Notes: a model not told the origin generated them from the sequence alone. DNA of 64,000 nucleotides from Tenacibaculum todarodis (GCF_001889045.1 NZ_CP018155.1:1173001-1237000), one strand, 5' to 3'; positions 17,762 to 26,289 are shown, counted from the stretch's first letter. Translations and numbers: made by a program.

Positions 17762-19017
17762 GCACGCTTATTAAATCGGCAACGATTATAGATACTTCTA
17801 GCCCATATCATAACAAGCAAAAAGATATTTTAATTACTGAAGGTAAAATTGAAAAAATAGCGGATTCTATTCCTAAAAAAGACAATTACACAGTAGTTAA
17901 ACTTGACAATTTACATGTTTCTTGTGGTTGGTTTGATACTAGTGTTTCCTTTGGAGAACCTGGATTTGAAGAACGTGAAACTATTAAAAACGGTTTAAAT
18001 GTTGCAGCAAAAAGTGGTTTTACAAACGTTGCTGTAAATGCAAATACAAATCCAGTTATTGATAACAAATCTGCAGTAGAATTCTTAATTAATAAGGCAA
18101 ACGGTTTTGCAACTAGCTTACACCCAATCGCCTCTTTAACGCAACAAAGTGAAGGTGTTGATATTGCTGAATTATTTGACATGAAACAATCTGGCGCAAT
18201 TGCTTTTGGAGATTATAAGAAACCCGTTTCTAACGATAATTTACTAAAAATTGCACTTTTATATGCGCAAAATTTTGACGGATTAGTTCTAAGCTTTCCA
18301 AAAAACAATGCTATTTCTGGTGAAGGAATAGTAAATGAAGGTATAAACTCTACAAAACTCGGACTAAAAGGAGCTCCTGCATTAGCAGAAGAACTTCAAA
18401 TTGCAAGAGATTTATTTTTATTAGAATATACTGGTGGAAGATTACACATACCAACAGTTTCTACAGAAAAATCTGTAAAACTAATTAAAGAAGCTAAGAA
18501 AAAAGGATTAAACGTAACCTGTAGTGTTGCTATTCATAATTTATATTTAACGGATGACGAACTACATGGTTTTGACTCTAACGTAAAAGTAAATCCACCT
18601 TTACGTACACAGAAAGATTCTAAAGCGCTAATAAAAGGGTTAAATGAAGGAACAATAGACGTAATTACGTCTGACCACAATCCTATTGATATTGAACACA
18701 AAAAAGTAGAATTTAGCGTAGCAAAAAATGGAACAATAGGTTTAGAAAGTGCTTTTGGCGCTTTAAATACTTTATTAGACTTAAATACAATTACAAAATG
18801 CTTATCTGAAAATCCGAAGAAAATATTTGGCTTACAAACTTCTTCAATTGAAAAAGGAGAAACTGCCAACTTATCTTTCTTTACAACTGAAGGAACAAGC
18901 AAGTTCTCTAAAGAAAACATTTTATCAACAAGTAAAAACAGTGCTTTCCTTGGCAAAATCTTAAAAGGAAAAGCTTATGGAATATTCGCAAACAATCAAT
19001 TAATTTTAAACAACTAA
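17758..19017 (+). CDS. Dihydroorotase-like protein lacking metal-binding HxH
   Basis: A 419-residue member of the dihydroorotase/amidohydrolase family. The start ATG at 17758 overlaps the preceding stop. The overall fold pattern is clear: DILITEGKIEKIADSI, CGWFDTSVSFGEPGFEE, SGFTNVAVNANTNP, ITSDHNPIDIEHK and the C-terminal EKGETANLSFF. In active class I enzymes the second block reads DxHxHxRxPG; here it is D60-T-S62-V-S64-F-G-E-P-G, so both metal-binding His are Ser, and TDHAP-type residues read SDHNP. It is therefore probably a catalytically inactive or altered paralogue (PyrX-like), and a canonical pyrC should exist elsewhere. Operon with the BatA-like gene upstream and a small membrane protein three bases downstream. 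Confidence 0.85.
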   Translation: MSTLIKSATIIDTSSPYHNKQKDILITEGKIEKIADSIPKKDNYTVVKLDNLHVSCGWFDTSVSFGEPGFEERETIKNGLNVAAKSGFTNVAVNANTNPVIDNKSAVEFLINKANGFATSLHPIASLTQQSEGVDIAELFDMKQSGAIAFGDYKKPVSNDNLLKIALLYAQNFDGLVLSFPKNNAISGEGIVNEGINSTKLGLKGAPALAEELQIARDLFLLEYTGGRLHIPTVSTEKSVKLIKEAKKKGLNVTCSVAIHNLYLTDDELHGFDSNVKVNPPLRTQKDSKALIKGLNEGTIDVITSDHNPIDIEHKKVEFSVAKNGTIGLESAFGALNTLLDLNTITKCLSENPKKIFGLQTSSIEKGETANLSFFTTEGTSKFSKENILSTSKNSAFLGKILKGKAYGIFANNQLILNN

Positions 19018-19020
19018 ATC

Positions 19021-19353
19021 ATGGAAAAATTACCAACAACAGTAGAAGAAGGAAAAACAAATGCAATTATTAGCTACATAACAATCATTGGTACTATAGT
19101 AGCCTTAATTTTAAACAACAGTAAGAAAAATGCTTTTGCAAGCTTCCATATTCGTCAAATGATAGGGCTTTGTATTTTACAGATTCTTAACGGATGGGTT
19201 GTTACTCGGTTTTTAGGTGTATTTGTAGGCGGTGCAATTACTCTAATTTTATTAGTCCTTTGGATAATTGGATTTATGGGAGCTCTTAAAGGAGAAGAAA
19301 AACTAGTTCCTGTTGTTGGAGCTCAATTTCAAGACTGGTTTAAAGGAATTTAA
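19021..19353 (+). CDS. Small membrane protein, DUF4870/Tic20-like
   Basis: A 110-residue protein with two to three predicted helices (about 15-32, 45-63, 67-88). The pattern NAIISYITIIGTIVALILN followed by FASFHIRQMIGL resembles the DUF4870/Tic20-like small membrane proteins. Function unknown. It begins three bases after the dihydroorotase-like stop, so the three genes from 15812 form one operon, closed by a terminator at 19369-19408. Confidence 0.78.
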   Translation: MEKLPTTVEEGKTNAIISYITIIGTIVALILNNSKKNAFASFHIRQMIGLCILQILNGWVVTRFLGVFVGGAITLILLVLWIIGFMGALKGEEKLVPVVGAQFQDWFKGI

Positions 19354-19368
19354 AAAATATAATTTTAC

Positions 19369-19408
19369 AAACTCCCTTAAAGGCTTTAATCTTTTAGGGA
19401 GTTTTCTT
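19369..19408 (+). terminator. Terminator between small membrane protein and hydrolase
   Basis: Stem aaactcccttaaag/cttttagggagttt with an 8-base loop and T-rich tail. It lies between 19353 and the true start of the next gene at 19421, ruling out the longer frame. Confidence 0.75.
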
Positions 19409-19420
19409 TACAAAAAAAGT

Positions 19421-20056
19421 ATGTTACATTACGAAGTAAGAAAACCAAAAACAGCAACCGAAAACCCACCGTTACTAATACTTTTACACGGTTACGGAAG
19501 TAATGAATTGGATTTATTTTCTTTTGCAGAAGAATTACCAGACGAATTATTAATTGTTTCTGCTCGCGCACCTTATGAAATGGGAATGGGCGGTTACGCT
19601 TGGTATGCGATAAACTTTGATGCTGCAAATGGAAAAATATCCGACTTAAACCAAGCAAGAGAATCTTTAGTGAAAATAACTGATTTTATTGACACCATTA
19701 AAAAAGAATACAATACCAGTAAAACTTTTTTATTAGGATTTAGTCAAGGAGCAATTTTAAGCTATGCTTTAAGTTTTAAATATCCAAACAAAGCGCAACA
19801 TATAGTTGCTTTAAGTGGTTATTTAAATGAAGAGTTATTGCCTAAAAACCCAACTGAAGAACAAATTAATACAGATTACTATATTTCTCACGGAAGTGTT
19901 GACCAGGTAATTCCTGTAGATTGGGCACGTAGAGCACCAAAATTTCTAGACAATCTTCAACTTAAAAATGTTTTTTCTGAATACCCTGTTGGTCATGGAG
20001 TAGCTCCTCAAAACTTTTACAACTTTAAGAGTTGGATTGAAGAACGCTTAAAATAA
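19421..20056 (+). CDS. Alpha/beta-hydrolase, phospholipase/carboxylesterase family
   Basis: A 211-residue cytoplasmic alpha/beta-hydrolase. Motifs in order: oxyanion region LLILLHGYGSNELDL, nucleophile elbow GFSQG (catalytic Ser), YYISHGSVDQVIPV with the catalytic Asp, and GHGVAP with the catalytic His. Together these give a complete triad of the YpfH/carboxylesterase 2 type, acting on short acyl esters or lysophospholipids; the substrate is not known. The first Met (19421) is chosen because the terminator ends just upstream. The next gene, for a sterol-desaturase-family protein, follows after 27 bp. Confidence 0.88.
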   Translation: MLHYEVRKPKTATENPPLLILLHGYGSNELDLFSFAEELPDELLIVSARAPYEMGMGGYAWYAINFDAANGKISDLNQARESLVKITDFIDTIKKEYNTSKTFLLGFSQGAILSYALSFKYPNKAQHIVALSGYLNEELLPKNPTEEQINTDYYISHGSVDQVIPVDWARRAPKFLDNLQLKNVFSEYPVGHGVAPQNFYNFKSWIEERLK

Positions 20057-20061
20057 AACCT

Positions 20062-20069
20062 TAATTTTG
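20062..20069 (+). promoter_or_regulatory. Candidate -7 box TAATTTTG
   Basis: TAnnTTTG match in the 27-bp gap, 14 bp before the ATG at 20084. Weak evidence for a separate promoter. Confidence 0.3.
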
Positions 20070-20083
20070 TAAAAAATTATTAA

Positions 20084-21022
20084 ATGGATATTTTCACGCA
20101 CCAAAATGCTTACAAGTGGTTTATACCTATTTGTGCGCTTGCCATTTTTATAGAGATGTATTTTAGCTACAAAAGAAAAGCTAAAAACTATGAATTTAAA
20201 GATGTTTCTACCAATGTTTACTTCGCATTAACAAATGTTTTGTTAGACGGATTAATGTATGTTACTTCTTTTATAGTAATGGATTTTTTCTTTAAATACA
20301 GACTAATTAATTGGGAAAGCACTGGTGTTTTATACTGGTTTATCGCTTTTGTTGGTCAAGATTTCTTGTATTATATTCATCATTATGTAGATCATCATTC
20401 TCGTTTTTTCTGGGCAGTTCACGTAACGCATCATAACTCAGAATATTACAACTTATCTACCGGATTCCGTTCCCCTGTATTACAACCGTTATATCGTTTT
20501 ATATTTTTAATTCCTTTAATTTTAGTCGGAATAGAACCTTTACACATAATGTTTGCTTATGCAATGAATCAGAATTACGGAACCTTATGTCACACCAACT
20601 TTATCAAACCAAACAAACGAAAAGGAGTTTTAGGTTTCTTTTTAAATATTTGGGAATACATTTTTGTTACGCCTTCGCATCACAGAGTACATCATGCATC
20701 AAACGTAAAGTATTTAGATAAAAACATGGGAATGTTTTTAATTATTTGGGACAGAATGTTTGGCACATTTCAAGCGGAAGAAACTACCGAAGAATATGAA
20801 AAATTGAAATTTGGCTTAACATCTCCATTAGAAGATAAAGGTCCAGTAAATATTATTTTTCATGAATGGAAAGCCATTTTTGCTGACTTCTTTAAAAATA
20901 AGAAACATTTACCTTTGGGAACTCGTTTAAAGTATGTTTTTATGCCGCCTGGTTGGTCTCATGACGGAAGTACACAAACAAGTAAAGAGTTACAGGCCGA
21001 TTTAAGGTCTCAACAGAAATAA
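20084..21022 (+). CDS. Sterol desaturase / fatty acid hydroxylase family protein
   Basis: A 312-residue integral membrane di-iron enzyme of the fatty acid hydroxylase superfamily. Four hydrophobic segments (residues about 12-28, 46-70, 82-97, 140-162) precede or separate the histidine clusters: HHYVDHHSRFFW (99-110), VTHHNSEYYN (114-123) and PSHHRVHHA (about 205). The eight-His pattern is complete, so it should be active. Possible substrates are hydroxy fatty acids of lipids, carotenoids or hopanoid-like compounds; nothing local decides this. A triplet repeat and a strong terminator follow the stop. Confidence 0.88.
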   Translation: MDIFTHQNAYKWFIPICALAIFIEMYFSYKRKAKNYEFKDVSTNVYFALTNVLLDGLMYVTSFIVMDFFFKYRLINWESTGVLYWFIAFVGQDFLYYIHHYVDHHSRFFWAVHVTHHNSEYYNLSTGFRSPVLQPLYRFIFLIPLILVGIEPLHIMFAYAMNQNYGTLCHTNFIKPNKRKGVLGFFLNIWEYIFVTPSHHRVHHASNVKYLDKNMGMFLIIWDRMFGTFQAEETTEEYEKLKFGLTSPLEDKGPVNIIFHEWKAIFADFFKNKKHLPLGTRLKYVFMPPGWSHDGSTQTSKELQADLRSQQK

Positions 21023-21040
21023 TAATAATAATAATAATAA
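21018..21040 (+). repeat. (AAT)n microsatellite, 7-8 copies
   Basis: A run of aat triplets beginning at the stop codon of the sterol-desaturase-family gene and running into the terminator. Its length could vary between strains without changing the protein. Confidence 0.85.
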
Positions 21041-21075
21041 AAAAAGCCAAACTTTAAAGTTTGGCTTTTTTTATT
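21039..21075. terminator. Bidirectional terminator between convergent genes
   Basis: Stem aaaagccaaacttt/aaagtttggctttt flanked by A- and T-runs on both sides, ending at the bcp stop codon. Serves both neighbours. Confidence 0.85.
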
Positions 21076-21532
21076 ATTCCGTTTTTAATATTTGTTCAGT
21101 ATGTGCTTTTGTTTTCACTTTTAGAATAACATCTTCAATTACGCCGTTTTCATCTATAACAAAGGTTGTTCTATGAATTCCATCATATTCTCTTCCCATA
21201 AATTTCTTTGGTCCCCAAACACCAAATGCTTCAATTACAGCTTTATCTTCATCTGCTAATAAAGGAAAAGGTAATTCGTTTTTATTGATAAAATTTTGTT
21301 GTCTTTTTGCTGAATCAGCACTTACTCCCAAAATAGCATAACCTTGCGCTAAAAAAGTTTGATAATTATCTCTTAAATTACACGCTTCAACTGTACAACC
21401 TGGCGTACTTGCTTTTGGGTAAAAGAAAACTACTAATTTTTTACCGGCATAATCTGCCAACTTTATTGTATTTCCTTTTTCGTCTTTGGCTTCAAAATTT
21501 GGTGCCTTATCTCCTATTTTTAATATGTTCAT
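21074..21532 (-). CDS. bcp: Thioredoxin-dependent thiol peroxidase (Bcp/PrxQ)
   Basis: A 152-residue atypical 2-Cys peroxiredoxin that reduces hydroperoxides with thioredoxin as donor. Pattern: GDKAPNFEAKDEKGNTIKL, FFYPKASTPGCTVEACNLRD with C46 (peroxidatic) and C51 (resolving), ILGVSADS, FPLLADEDKAVIEAFGVWG and YDGIHRTTFVIDENG. Length matches E. coli Bcp (156). Divergent from nth with a 34-bp gap. Monocistronic and ended by a bidirectional terminator. Confidence 0.96.
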   Translation of the reverse strand: MNILKIGDKAPNFEAKDEKGNTIKLADYAGKKLVVFFYPKASTPGCTVEACNLRDNYQTFLAQGYAILGVSADSAKRQQNFINKNELPFPLLADEDKAVIEAFGVWGPKKFMGREYDGIHRTTFVIDENGVIEDVILKVKTKAHTEQILKTE

Positions 21533-21538
21533 TATTTG

Positions 21539-21546
21539 TATTTTTG
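21539..21546 (+). promoter_or_regulatory. Candidate -7 box TATTTTTG for nth
   Basis: TAnnTTTG match 20 bp before the nth ATG, in the short bcp/nth divergent region. Confidence 0.45.
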
Positions 21547-21566
21547 TAACTGTAAAGATACTGAAA

Positions 21567-22217
21567 ATGACAAAAGCCGAAAAAGTACAGTTTGTAATTG
21601 ATACTCTTGAAGAAAAATATCCTGAAATTCCAATTCCGTTAGATCATAAAGATCCTTATACCTTGTTAATTGCGGTTTTATTATCTGCGCAATGTACCGA
21701 TGTTCGTGTAAATAAGATTACACCACTTTTGTTTGCTAAGGCTGATAATCCTTTTGATATGGTTAAAATGACTGTGGAAGAAATTAAGGAAATTATTAGA
21801 CCTTGTGGTTTATCTCCAATGAAATCGAAAGGAATTTACGGTTTGTCAAAAATATTGATTGATAAATATGATGGCGAAGTTCCGCAAAGTTTTGAAGGAT
21901 TGGAAGAATTACCAGCTGTTGGTCATAAAACCGCGAGTGTTGTTATGAGTCAGGCTTTTGGTGTTCCTGCTTTTCCTGTGGATACTCATATTCACAGACT
22001 ATTATGGCGTTGGAATTTAACCAACGGTAAAAATGTACAACAGACAGAAAAAGACGCAAAACGTTTGTTTCCTAGAGAGCTTTGGAACGATTTACATTTG
22101 CAAATAATTTGGTACGGAAGAGAATATTCTCCTGCTCGTGGTTGGAATTTAGAAAACGATATTATTACTAAAACTATTGGTAGAAAGACTGTTTTAGACG
22201 AGTATTATAAAAAATAA
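21567..22217 (+). CDS. nth: Endonuclease III homologue lacking the Fe-S cluster cysteines
   Basis: A 216-residue DNA glycosylase/AP lyase of the HhH-GPD family that removes oxidised pyrimidines. The helix-hairpin-helix reads LEELPAVGHKTASVV with catalytic K121, and the Asp is D139 in PVDTHIHRL. E. coli Nth carries a C-x6-C-x2-C-x5-C [4Fe-4S] loop just after YGRxxC; here the equivalent region (residues 183-205, WYGREYSPARGW...TIGRK) has no Cys at all. The catalytic core is intact, so it should still act on DNA, but without the cluster. The ATG at 21567 is chosen; an upstream frame would run into bcp. Confidence 0.93.
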   Translation: MTKAEKVQFVIDTLEEKYPEIPIPLDHKDPYTLLIAVLLSAQCTDVRVNKITPLLFAKADNPFDMVKMTVEEIKEIIRPCGLSPMKSKGIYGLSKILIDKYDGEVPQSFEGLEELPAVGHKTASVVMSQAFGVPAFPVDTHIHRLLWRWNLTNGKNVQQTEKDAKRLFPRELWNDLHLQIIWYGREYSPARGWNLENDIITKTIGRKTVLDEYYKK

Positions 22218-22224
22218 AACTTAT

Positions 22225-22395
22225 TACGCGGAGATTCACAGAGAAACAGGGAGATTCACAGAAAAATAAATTTGACACAGATTTCACTGATTTGCACTGA
22301 TAATGGTGCAAAATAAGAATTGCTATAAATTTTATAAGTAAAATTTCCAGAGAGATTAGAGTTCCTTTCCTTCGGGAAGGTTAGGATGGGTTTAT
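22225..22395. repeat. Composite of degenerate intergenic repeats
   Basis: The 220-bp gap after nth holds two direct copies of gagattcacag (gcggagattcacagagaaacagggagattcacagaa), then tttgacacagatttcactgatttg-type sequence with further cactgat copies, then the hairpin cctttccttcgggaagg. Such pieces recur as intergenic repeats in flavobacteria as I remember them. No coding potential seen. Confidence 0.55.
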
Positions 22396-22401
22396 TTCCA
22401 T

Positions 22402-22434
22402 AAAAAAAGCCTCAACATTGTTGAGACTTTTTCC
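22402..22434 (-). terminator. Terminator after the 47-aa ORF
   Basis: Stem tctcaacaa/ttgttgagg with flanking A- and T-runs on both strands, five bases beyond the stop of the small minus-strand gene. It can also stop transcription from nth. Confidence 0.75.
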
Positions 22435-22438
22435 ACTC

Positions 22439-22582
22439 TTAATTCAAATTCAATTCAATGAGACAGTTTGATTTGGTTTTAATAATTTCTAATGACTTAG
22501 AAAAGTTAATCAAAAATTGAATTGTTTCTTCGCTAGGTTGCATCTGAAAATCAGATGACTTTTCAGTGTAAAGTTGCATCAT
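22439..22582 (-). CDS. Small 47-residue protein downstream of the ECF sigma gene
   Basis: A short frame reading MMQLYTEKSSDFQMQPSEE, then a helical part around TIQFLINFSKSLEII, ending ELNLN. It starts 57 bp after the stop of the sigma factor gene, in the same direction, and a terminator follows its stop at once, so it is probably the second gene of that transcript. The helix-rich, charged composition looks like protein rather than chance. Similar short proteins (FLLxFSKSLEV) occur in flavobacteria as I recall. Function unknown; a small partner of the sigma factor is only a guess. A one-codon later start is possible. Confidence 0.6.
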   Translation of the reverse strand: MMQLYTEKSSDFQMQPSEETIQFLINFSKSLEIIKTKSNCLIELNLN

Positions 22583-22639
22583 ATAAGTCGTTTTATCATT
22601 GATTATTAACTTATTAACGAGACAAGTTTACATTTATTG

Positions 22640-23224
22640 TTAACTGACCAAAATAATTTTATTTTTTTCTATAATTTTACGCAAATTTATAAGCGCATAA
22701 CGCATTCTACCTAATGCAGTGTTAATACTTACGCCTGTATTTTCTGATATTTCATTAAAACTCATATCGTTATAAATACGCATTTTTAGAACTTCTTTTT
22801 GCTCTTCTGGCAACTCTTCAATCAATTCTCTAACGTCTGCAGAAATTTGTTCTTTTACCATTTTCTTTTCGGCATTTAAAGTACCATCACTTAGTACCGA
22901 AAAAATATCAAACTCGTCGGTATTTCTAAACTTTGGCATTCTATTAGATTTTCTAAAATGATCGATAACCAAGTTGTGGCTAATTCTCATTACCCAAGGT
23001 AAAAACTTACCTTCTTCGTTATAACTACCTTTTTTTAAGGTTCTTATCACTTTTATAAATGTATCTTGAAAAATATCTTCTGTAATATCTCTATTCTGAA
23101 TTTTACTATATATAAAACTATATAAACGTTGTTTATGGCGTTTAATTAGAGTTTCTAACGCTAATTCATTTCCGTTAATATATTCACTAACTAAAGTACT
23201 GTCTTGAGCTACATCTTTACGCAT
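22640..23224 (-). CDS. ECF-type RNA polymerase sigma factor
   Basis: A 194-residue sigma-70-family factor of the ECF type. Region 2 reads HKQRLYSFIYSKIQNRDITEDIFQDTFIKVI followed by FLPWVMRISHNLVIDHFRK (residues about 25-95, -10 recognition), and region 4 reads IEELPEEQKEVLKMRIYNDMSFNEISENTGVSINTALGRMRYAL (about 135-180, -35 recognition). No anti-sigma factor with the FecR-type layout lies beside it, but a 47-aa ORF follows in the same transcript. The 270-bp leader toward uvrA probably carries both divergent promoters. Confidence 0.95.
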   Translation of the reverse strand: MRKDVAQDSTLVSEYINGNELALETLIKRHKQRLYSFIYSKIQNRDITEDIFQDTFIKVIRTLKKGSYNEEGKFLPWVMRISHNLVIDHFRKSNRMPKFRNTDEFDIFSVLSDGTLNAEKKMVKEQISADVRELIEELPEEQKEVLKMRIYNDMSFNEISENTGVSINTALGRMRYALINLRKIIEKNKIILVS

Positions 23225-23496
23225 AAAATTACTTTTTAAAAAGCGGATTGCTTTTCGGTTATTATTAGTTATAACTGTTTAAAGTAATTTTTTATCTATA
23301 CGTTTTTAGATTTAAGTTATTAAGTATGAGCTACAAAAATGTAATTTTTTATTCTAAAAAGCAAATATTGTTCCGTTTTTATTAAACTTATATTAATATT
23401 TCTAAAAAAACACTGCTTTTAAAGGAATAAAAATATAGTAAATCTCAAGCTGATTTCTGCCTAAAAAATGGTAAATTTAGCGCTTATTTTTACTGA
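23225..23496. promoter_or_regulatory. Divergent intergenic region, sigma factor / uvrA
   Basis: 272 bp without coding potential between two divergent genes; must hold both promoters. I see a near-consensus TAAATTTA shortly before uvrA but no convincing TAnnTTTG box, and no SOS-like palindrome. Confidence 0.4.
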
Positions 23497-26289
23497 ATGA
23501 AAACAGACCTTTCTACCATAGATCCTAAAGAAAATATTATCATAAAAGGTGCTAAACTGCACAATTTAAAAGATATTGATGTTGTTATACCAAGAAATAA
23601 ACTAGTTGTAATTACAGGTTTATCGGGTTCTGGAAAGTCTTCTTTGGCTTTTGACACACTGTATGCAGAAGGTCAAAGGCGTTATGTAGAAAGTTTAAGT
23701 TCGTATGCGCGTCAGTTTTTAGGAAAATTACACAAACCAAAAGTAGATTATATAAAAGGTATTGCGCCAGCTATTGCTATTGAGCAGAAAGTAAACTCTA
23801 CAAATCCGCGTTCTACAGTAGGAACTTCTACAGAAATTTACGATTACATAAAATTATTATACGCAAGAATTGGTAAAACCATCTCTCCTATTTCTGGTAA
23901 AGAAGTTAAAAAGCATACAGTTACTGATGTTTTAAATTTTGTCAAAAAAATTGAAGTCCGTTCTAAGTTACTGCTACTTGCTCCTATTACTATTAATGAA
24001 AATAGAGATATAAAATCGGTTTTAAATGTGTTGACGCAACAAGGTTATGCGCGTTTAAAGTATAAAGAAACGGTGTATAGAATTGAAGATTTCCCGCAAG
24101 ATGATTACAAAAACGACGAATTGTTTTTAGTGGTTGATAGAATTGTAATTAAAGACGATGAAGATTTTTTTAACAGATTAGCAGATGCAATTCAGACTGC
24201 TTTTTTTGAAGGAAAAGGTTTTTGTTTTATCGAGAATTTAGAAACAAAAGATACAACGCAATTCAGTAATAAATTTGAGTTAGACGGAATAACTTTCTTA
24301 GAACCCAACACACATTTATTCAGTTTTAACAATCCTTACGGAGCTTGTCCAACATGTGAAGGCTACGGAAATGTAATTGGAATTGATGCCGATTTGGTGG
24401 TTCCAAACACAGGTTTATCGATTTATGAAGATTGTATTTTTCCTTTTAAAACGGATTCGTATAGACATCTTAAAGACGATTTAATTTTAAACGCCGAGGA
24501 ATATGACATCCCAATTCACAGACCTTGGTTTGAATTGACCGAAAAACAAAAACAACACGTTTGGGAAGGCACAAAGAAATTTAAAGGAATCAATCATTTT
24601 TTTAAGGCTTTAGAAGAAAAGAGTTATAAAATACAAAATAGAGTAATGCTTTCTCGCTACCGCGGAAAAACAAAATGTACAGATTGTAACGGAAAACGAT
24701 TACGAAAAGAAGCAAACTATGTGCAAGTAAGCGGAAAAGTTATTTCTGAGTTGGTTTCACTTCCGTTAGATGAATTGGCAGCGTTTTTTAAAACGGTAAA
24801 ATTCAACAAATACGAAGAAAAAATTGCCAAACGTTTATTAACGGAAATCAATAACAGATTACAGTTTTTACAAGACGTTGGTTTAAATTATTTAACACTT
24901 AACAGAACATCCAACACACTTTCAGGTGGCGAAAGTCAGCGAATAAATTTAGCAACTTCATTAGGAAGTTCATTGGTTGGTTCTATGTACATTTTAGACG
25001 AACCAAGTATTGGTTTACATCCAAAAGACACCGAAAAATTAATCGGCGTTTTAAAAGATTTACGCGATTTAGGAAACACAGTAATTGTGGTAGAACACGA
25101 TGAGGATATTATGAAAGAAGCCGATTATATTATCGATATCGGCCCAGAAGCAGGAACTTACGGAGGTCACATTGTGGCTGAAGGTAATTTTGACGACATC
25201 TTAAAATCGGAATCTTTAACAGCAAAATACTTATCGTCAGCATTAAAAATTGAAGTGCCTACAAAACGAAGAACTTCAAACAATTCTATTGATATAATTG
25301 GCGCTCGTGAAAACAATTTAAAGAATATTGATGTTTCTTTTCCGCTAAATACCTTAACCGTAATTACAGGCGTTTCTGGAAGCGGAAAAAGTACCTTGGT
25401 AAAAAATATTTTATATCCCTCAATGCAAAAAAAACTGATTGGTTACGGGGATAAAATCGGGCAACATACAGAAGTTAAAGGAAATTTTGAGAGCATAAAA
25501 CACGTAGAATTTATAGATCAAAATCCTATTGGGCGTTCTTCACGTTCCAATCCAGTAACTTATATTAAAGCCTATGACGACATTAGAGCGTTGTATTCTA
25601 ATCAGAAATTATCTAAAATTAGAAACTACAAACCCAAGCATTTTTCGTTTAATGTAGAAGGCGGTCGTTGCGAGGTTTGTAAAGGCGAAGGAGAAGTTAC
25701 CATAGAAATGCAATTTATGGCAGATGTGCATTTAGAATGCGAAACCTGCAACGGAAAACGCTTTAAAAAGGAAGTGTTAGAAGTAAAATTCGATGGAAAA
25801 TCAATTGACGATATTTTAAATCTTACTATTGACGATGCAGTTGCATTTTTCTCAGAAAATTTAGTCACCAAAGTTGCTAATAAGCTAAAACCGTTGCAAG
25901 ATGTTGGTTTGGGTTATGTACAGTTGGGTCAATCTTCTTCTACACTTTCTGGCGGTGAGGCGCAACGTATTAAACTGGCTTCATTTTTGGTAAAAGGACA
26001 CACCAAAGACAAGGCGTTATTTATTTTTGACGAACCTACAACAGGTTTGCATTTTCACGATATTCAGAAGTTGTTAAAATCCTTTAATGCGTTAATAGAC
26101 AAAGGACATTCCATCATTGTAATTGAACACAATATTGAACTCATAAAATGTGCCGATTATATTATAGATCTCGGTTTAGAAGGCGGTAAAAATGGAGGAA
26201 ATCTAATTTTTTCGGGAACTCCAGAAGATTTAGCTCGTAATAAAAAATCATTGACAGCATCTTATTTGGCTGAAAAATTGGTTTTTTAG
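23497..26289 (+). CDS. uvrA: Excinuclease ABC subunit A
   Basis: A 930-residue ATPase that scans DNA for bulky lesions with UvrB in nucleotide excision repair. Two ABC modules: Walker A GLSGSGKSSLAFDTLYAEG near residue 45 and [11 protein letters not shown] near 627; signature motifs LSGGESQRINLAT and LSGGEAQRIKLAS; Walker B YILDEPSIGLHP and FIFDEPTTGLHF. Zinc modules CPTCEGYG plus CTDCNGKR, and CEVCKGEGE plus CETCNGKR, are complete. Length matches the family (about 940). Its stop codon abuts a type B interspersed repeat. Confidence 0.97.
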   Translation: MKTDLSTIDPKENIIIKGAKLHNLKDIDVVIPRNKLVVITGLSGSGKSSLAFDTLYAEGQRRYVESLSSYARQFLGKLHKPKVDYIKGIAPAIAIEQKVNSTNPRSTVGTSTEIYDYIKLLYARIGKTISPISGKEVKKHTVTDVLNFVKKIEVRSKLLLLAPITINENRDIKSVLNVLTQQGYARLKYKETVYRIEDFPQDDYKNDELFLVVDRIVIKDDEDFFNRLADAIQTAFFEGKGFCFIENLETKDTTQFSNKFELDGITFLEPNTHLFSFNNPYGACPTCEGYGNVIGIDADLVVPNTGLSIYEDCIFPFKTDSYRHLKDDLILNAEEYDIPIHRPWFELTEKQKQHVWEGTKKFKGINHFFKALEEKSYKIQNRVMLSRYRGKTKCTDCNGKRLRKEANYVQVSGKVISELVSLPLDELAAFFKTVKFNKYEEKIAKRLLTEINNRLQFLQDVGLNYLTLNRTSNTLSGGESQRINLATSLGSSLVGSMYILDEPSIGLHPKDTEKLIGVLKDLRDLGNTVIVVEHDEDIMKEADYIIDIGPEAGTYGGHIVAEGNFDDILKSESLTAKYLSSALKIEVPTKRRTSNNSIDIIGARENNLKNIDVSFPLNTLTVITGVSGSGKSTLVKNILYPSMQKKLIGYGDKIGQHTEVKGNFESIKHVEFIDQNPIGRSSRSNPVTYIKAYDDIRALYSNQKLSKIRNYKPKHFSFNVEGGRCEVCKGEGEVTIEMQFMADVHLECETCNGKRFKKEVLEVKFDGKSIDDILNLTIDDAVAFFSENLVTKVANKLKPLQDVGLGYVQLGQSSSTLSGGEAQRIKLASFLVKGHTKDKALFIFDEPTTGLHFHDIQKLLKSFNALIDKGHSIIVIEHNIELIKCADYIIDLGLEGGKNGGNLIFSGTPEDLARNKKSLTASYLAEKLVF

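Noticed and set aside
18534..18956. 140-codon open frame antisense to the dihydroorotase-like gene
   Set aside because: Low-complexity Lys/Phe/Ser-rich shadow of a convincing gene with no start context.
19313..19420. N-terminal extension of the alpha/beta-hydrolase
   Set aside because: The extra part overlaps the previous gene and runs through a strong terminator; the Met at 19421 begins the family-like sequence.
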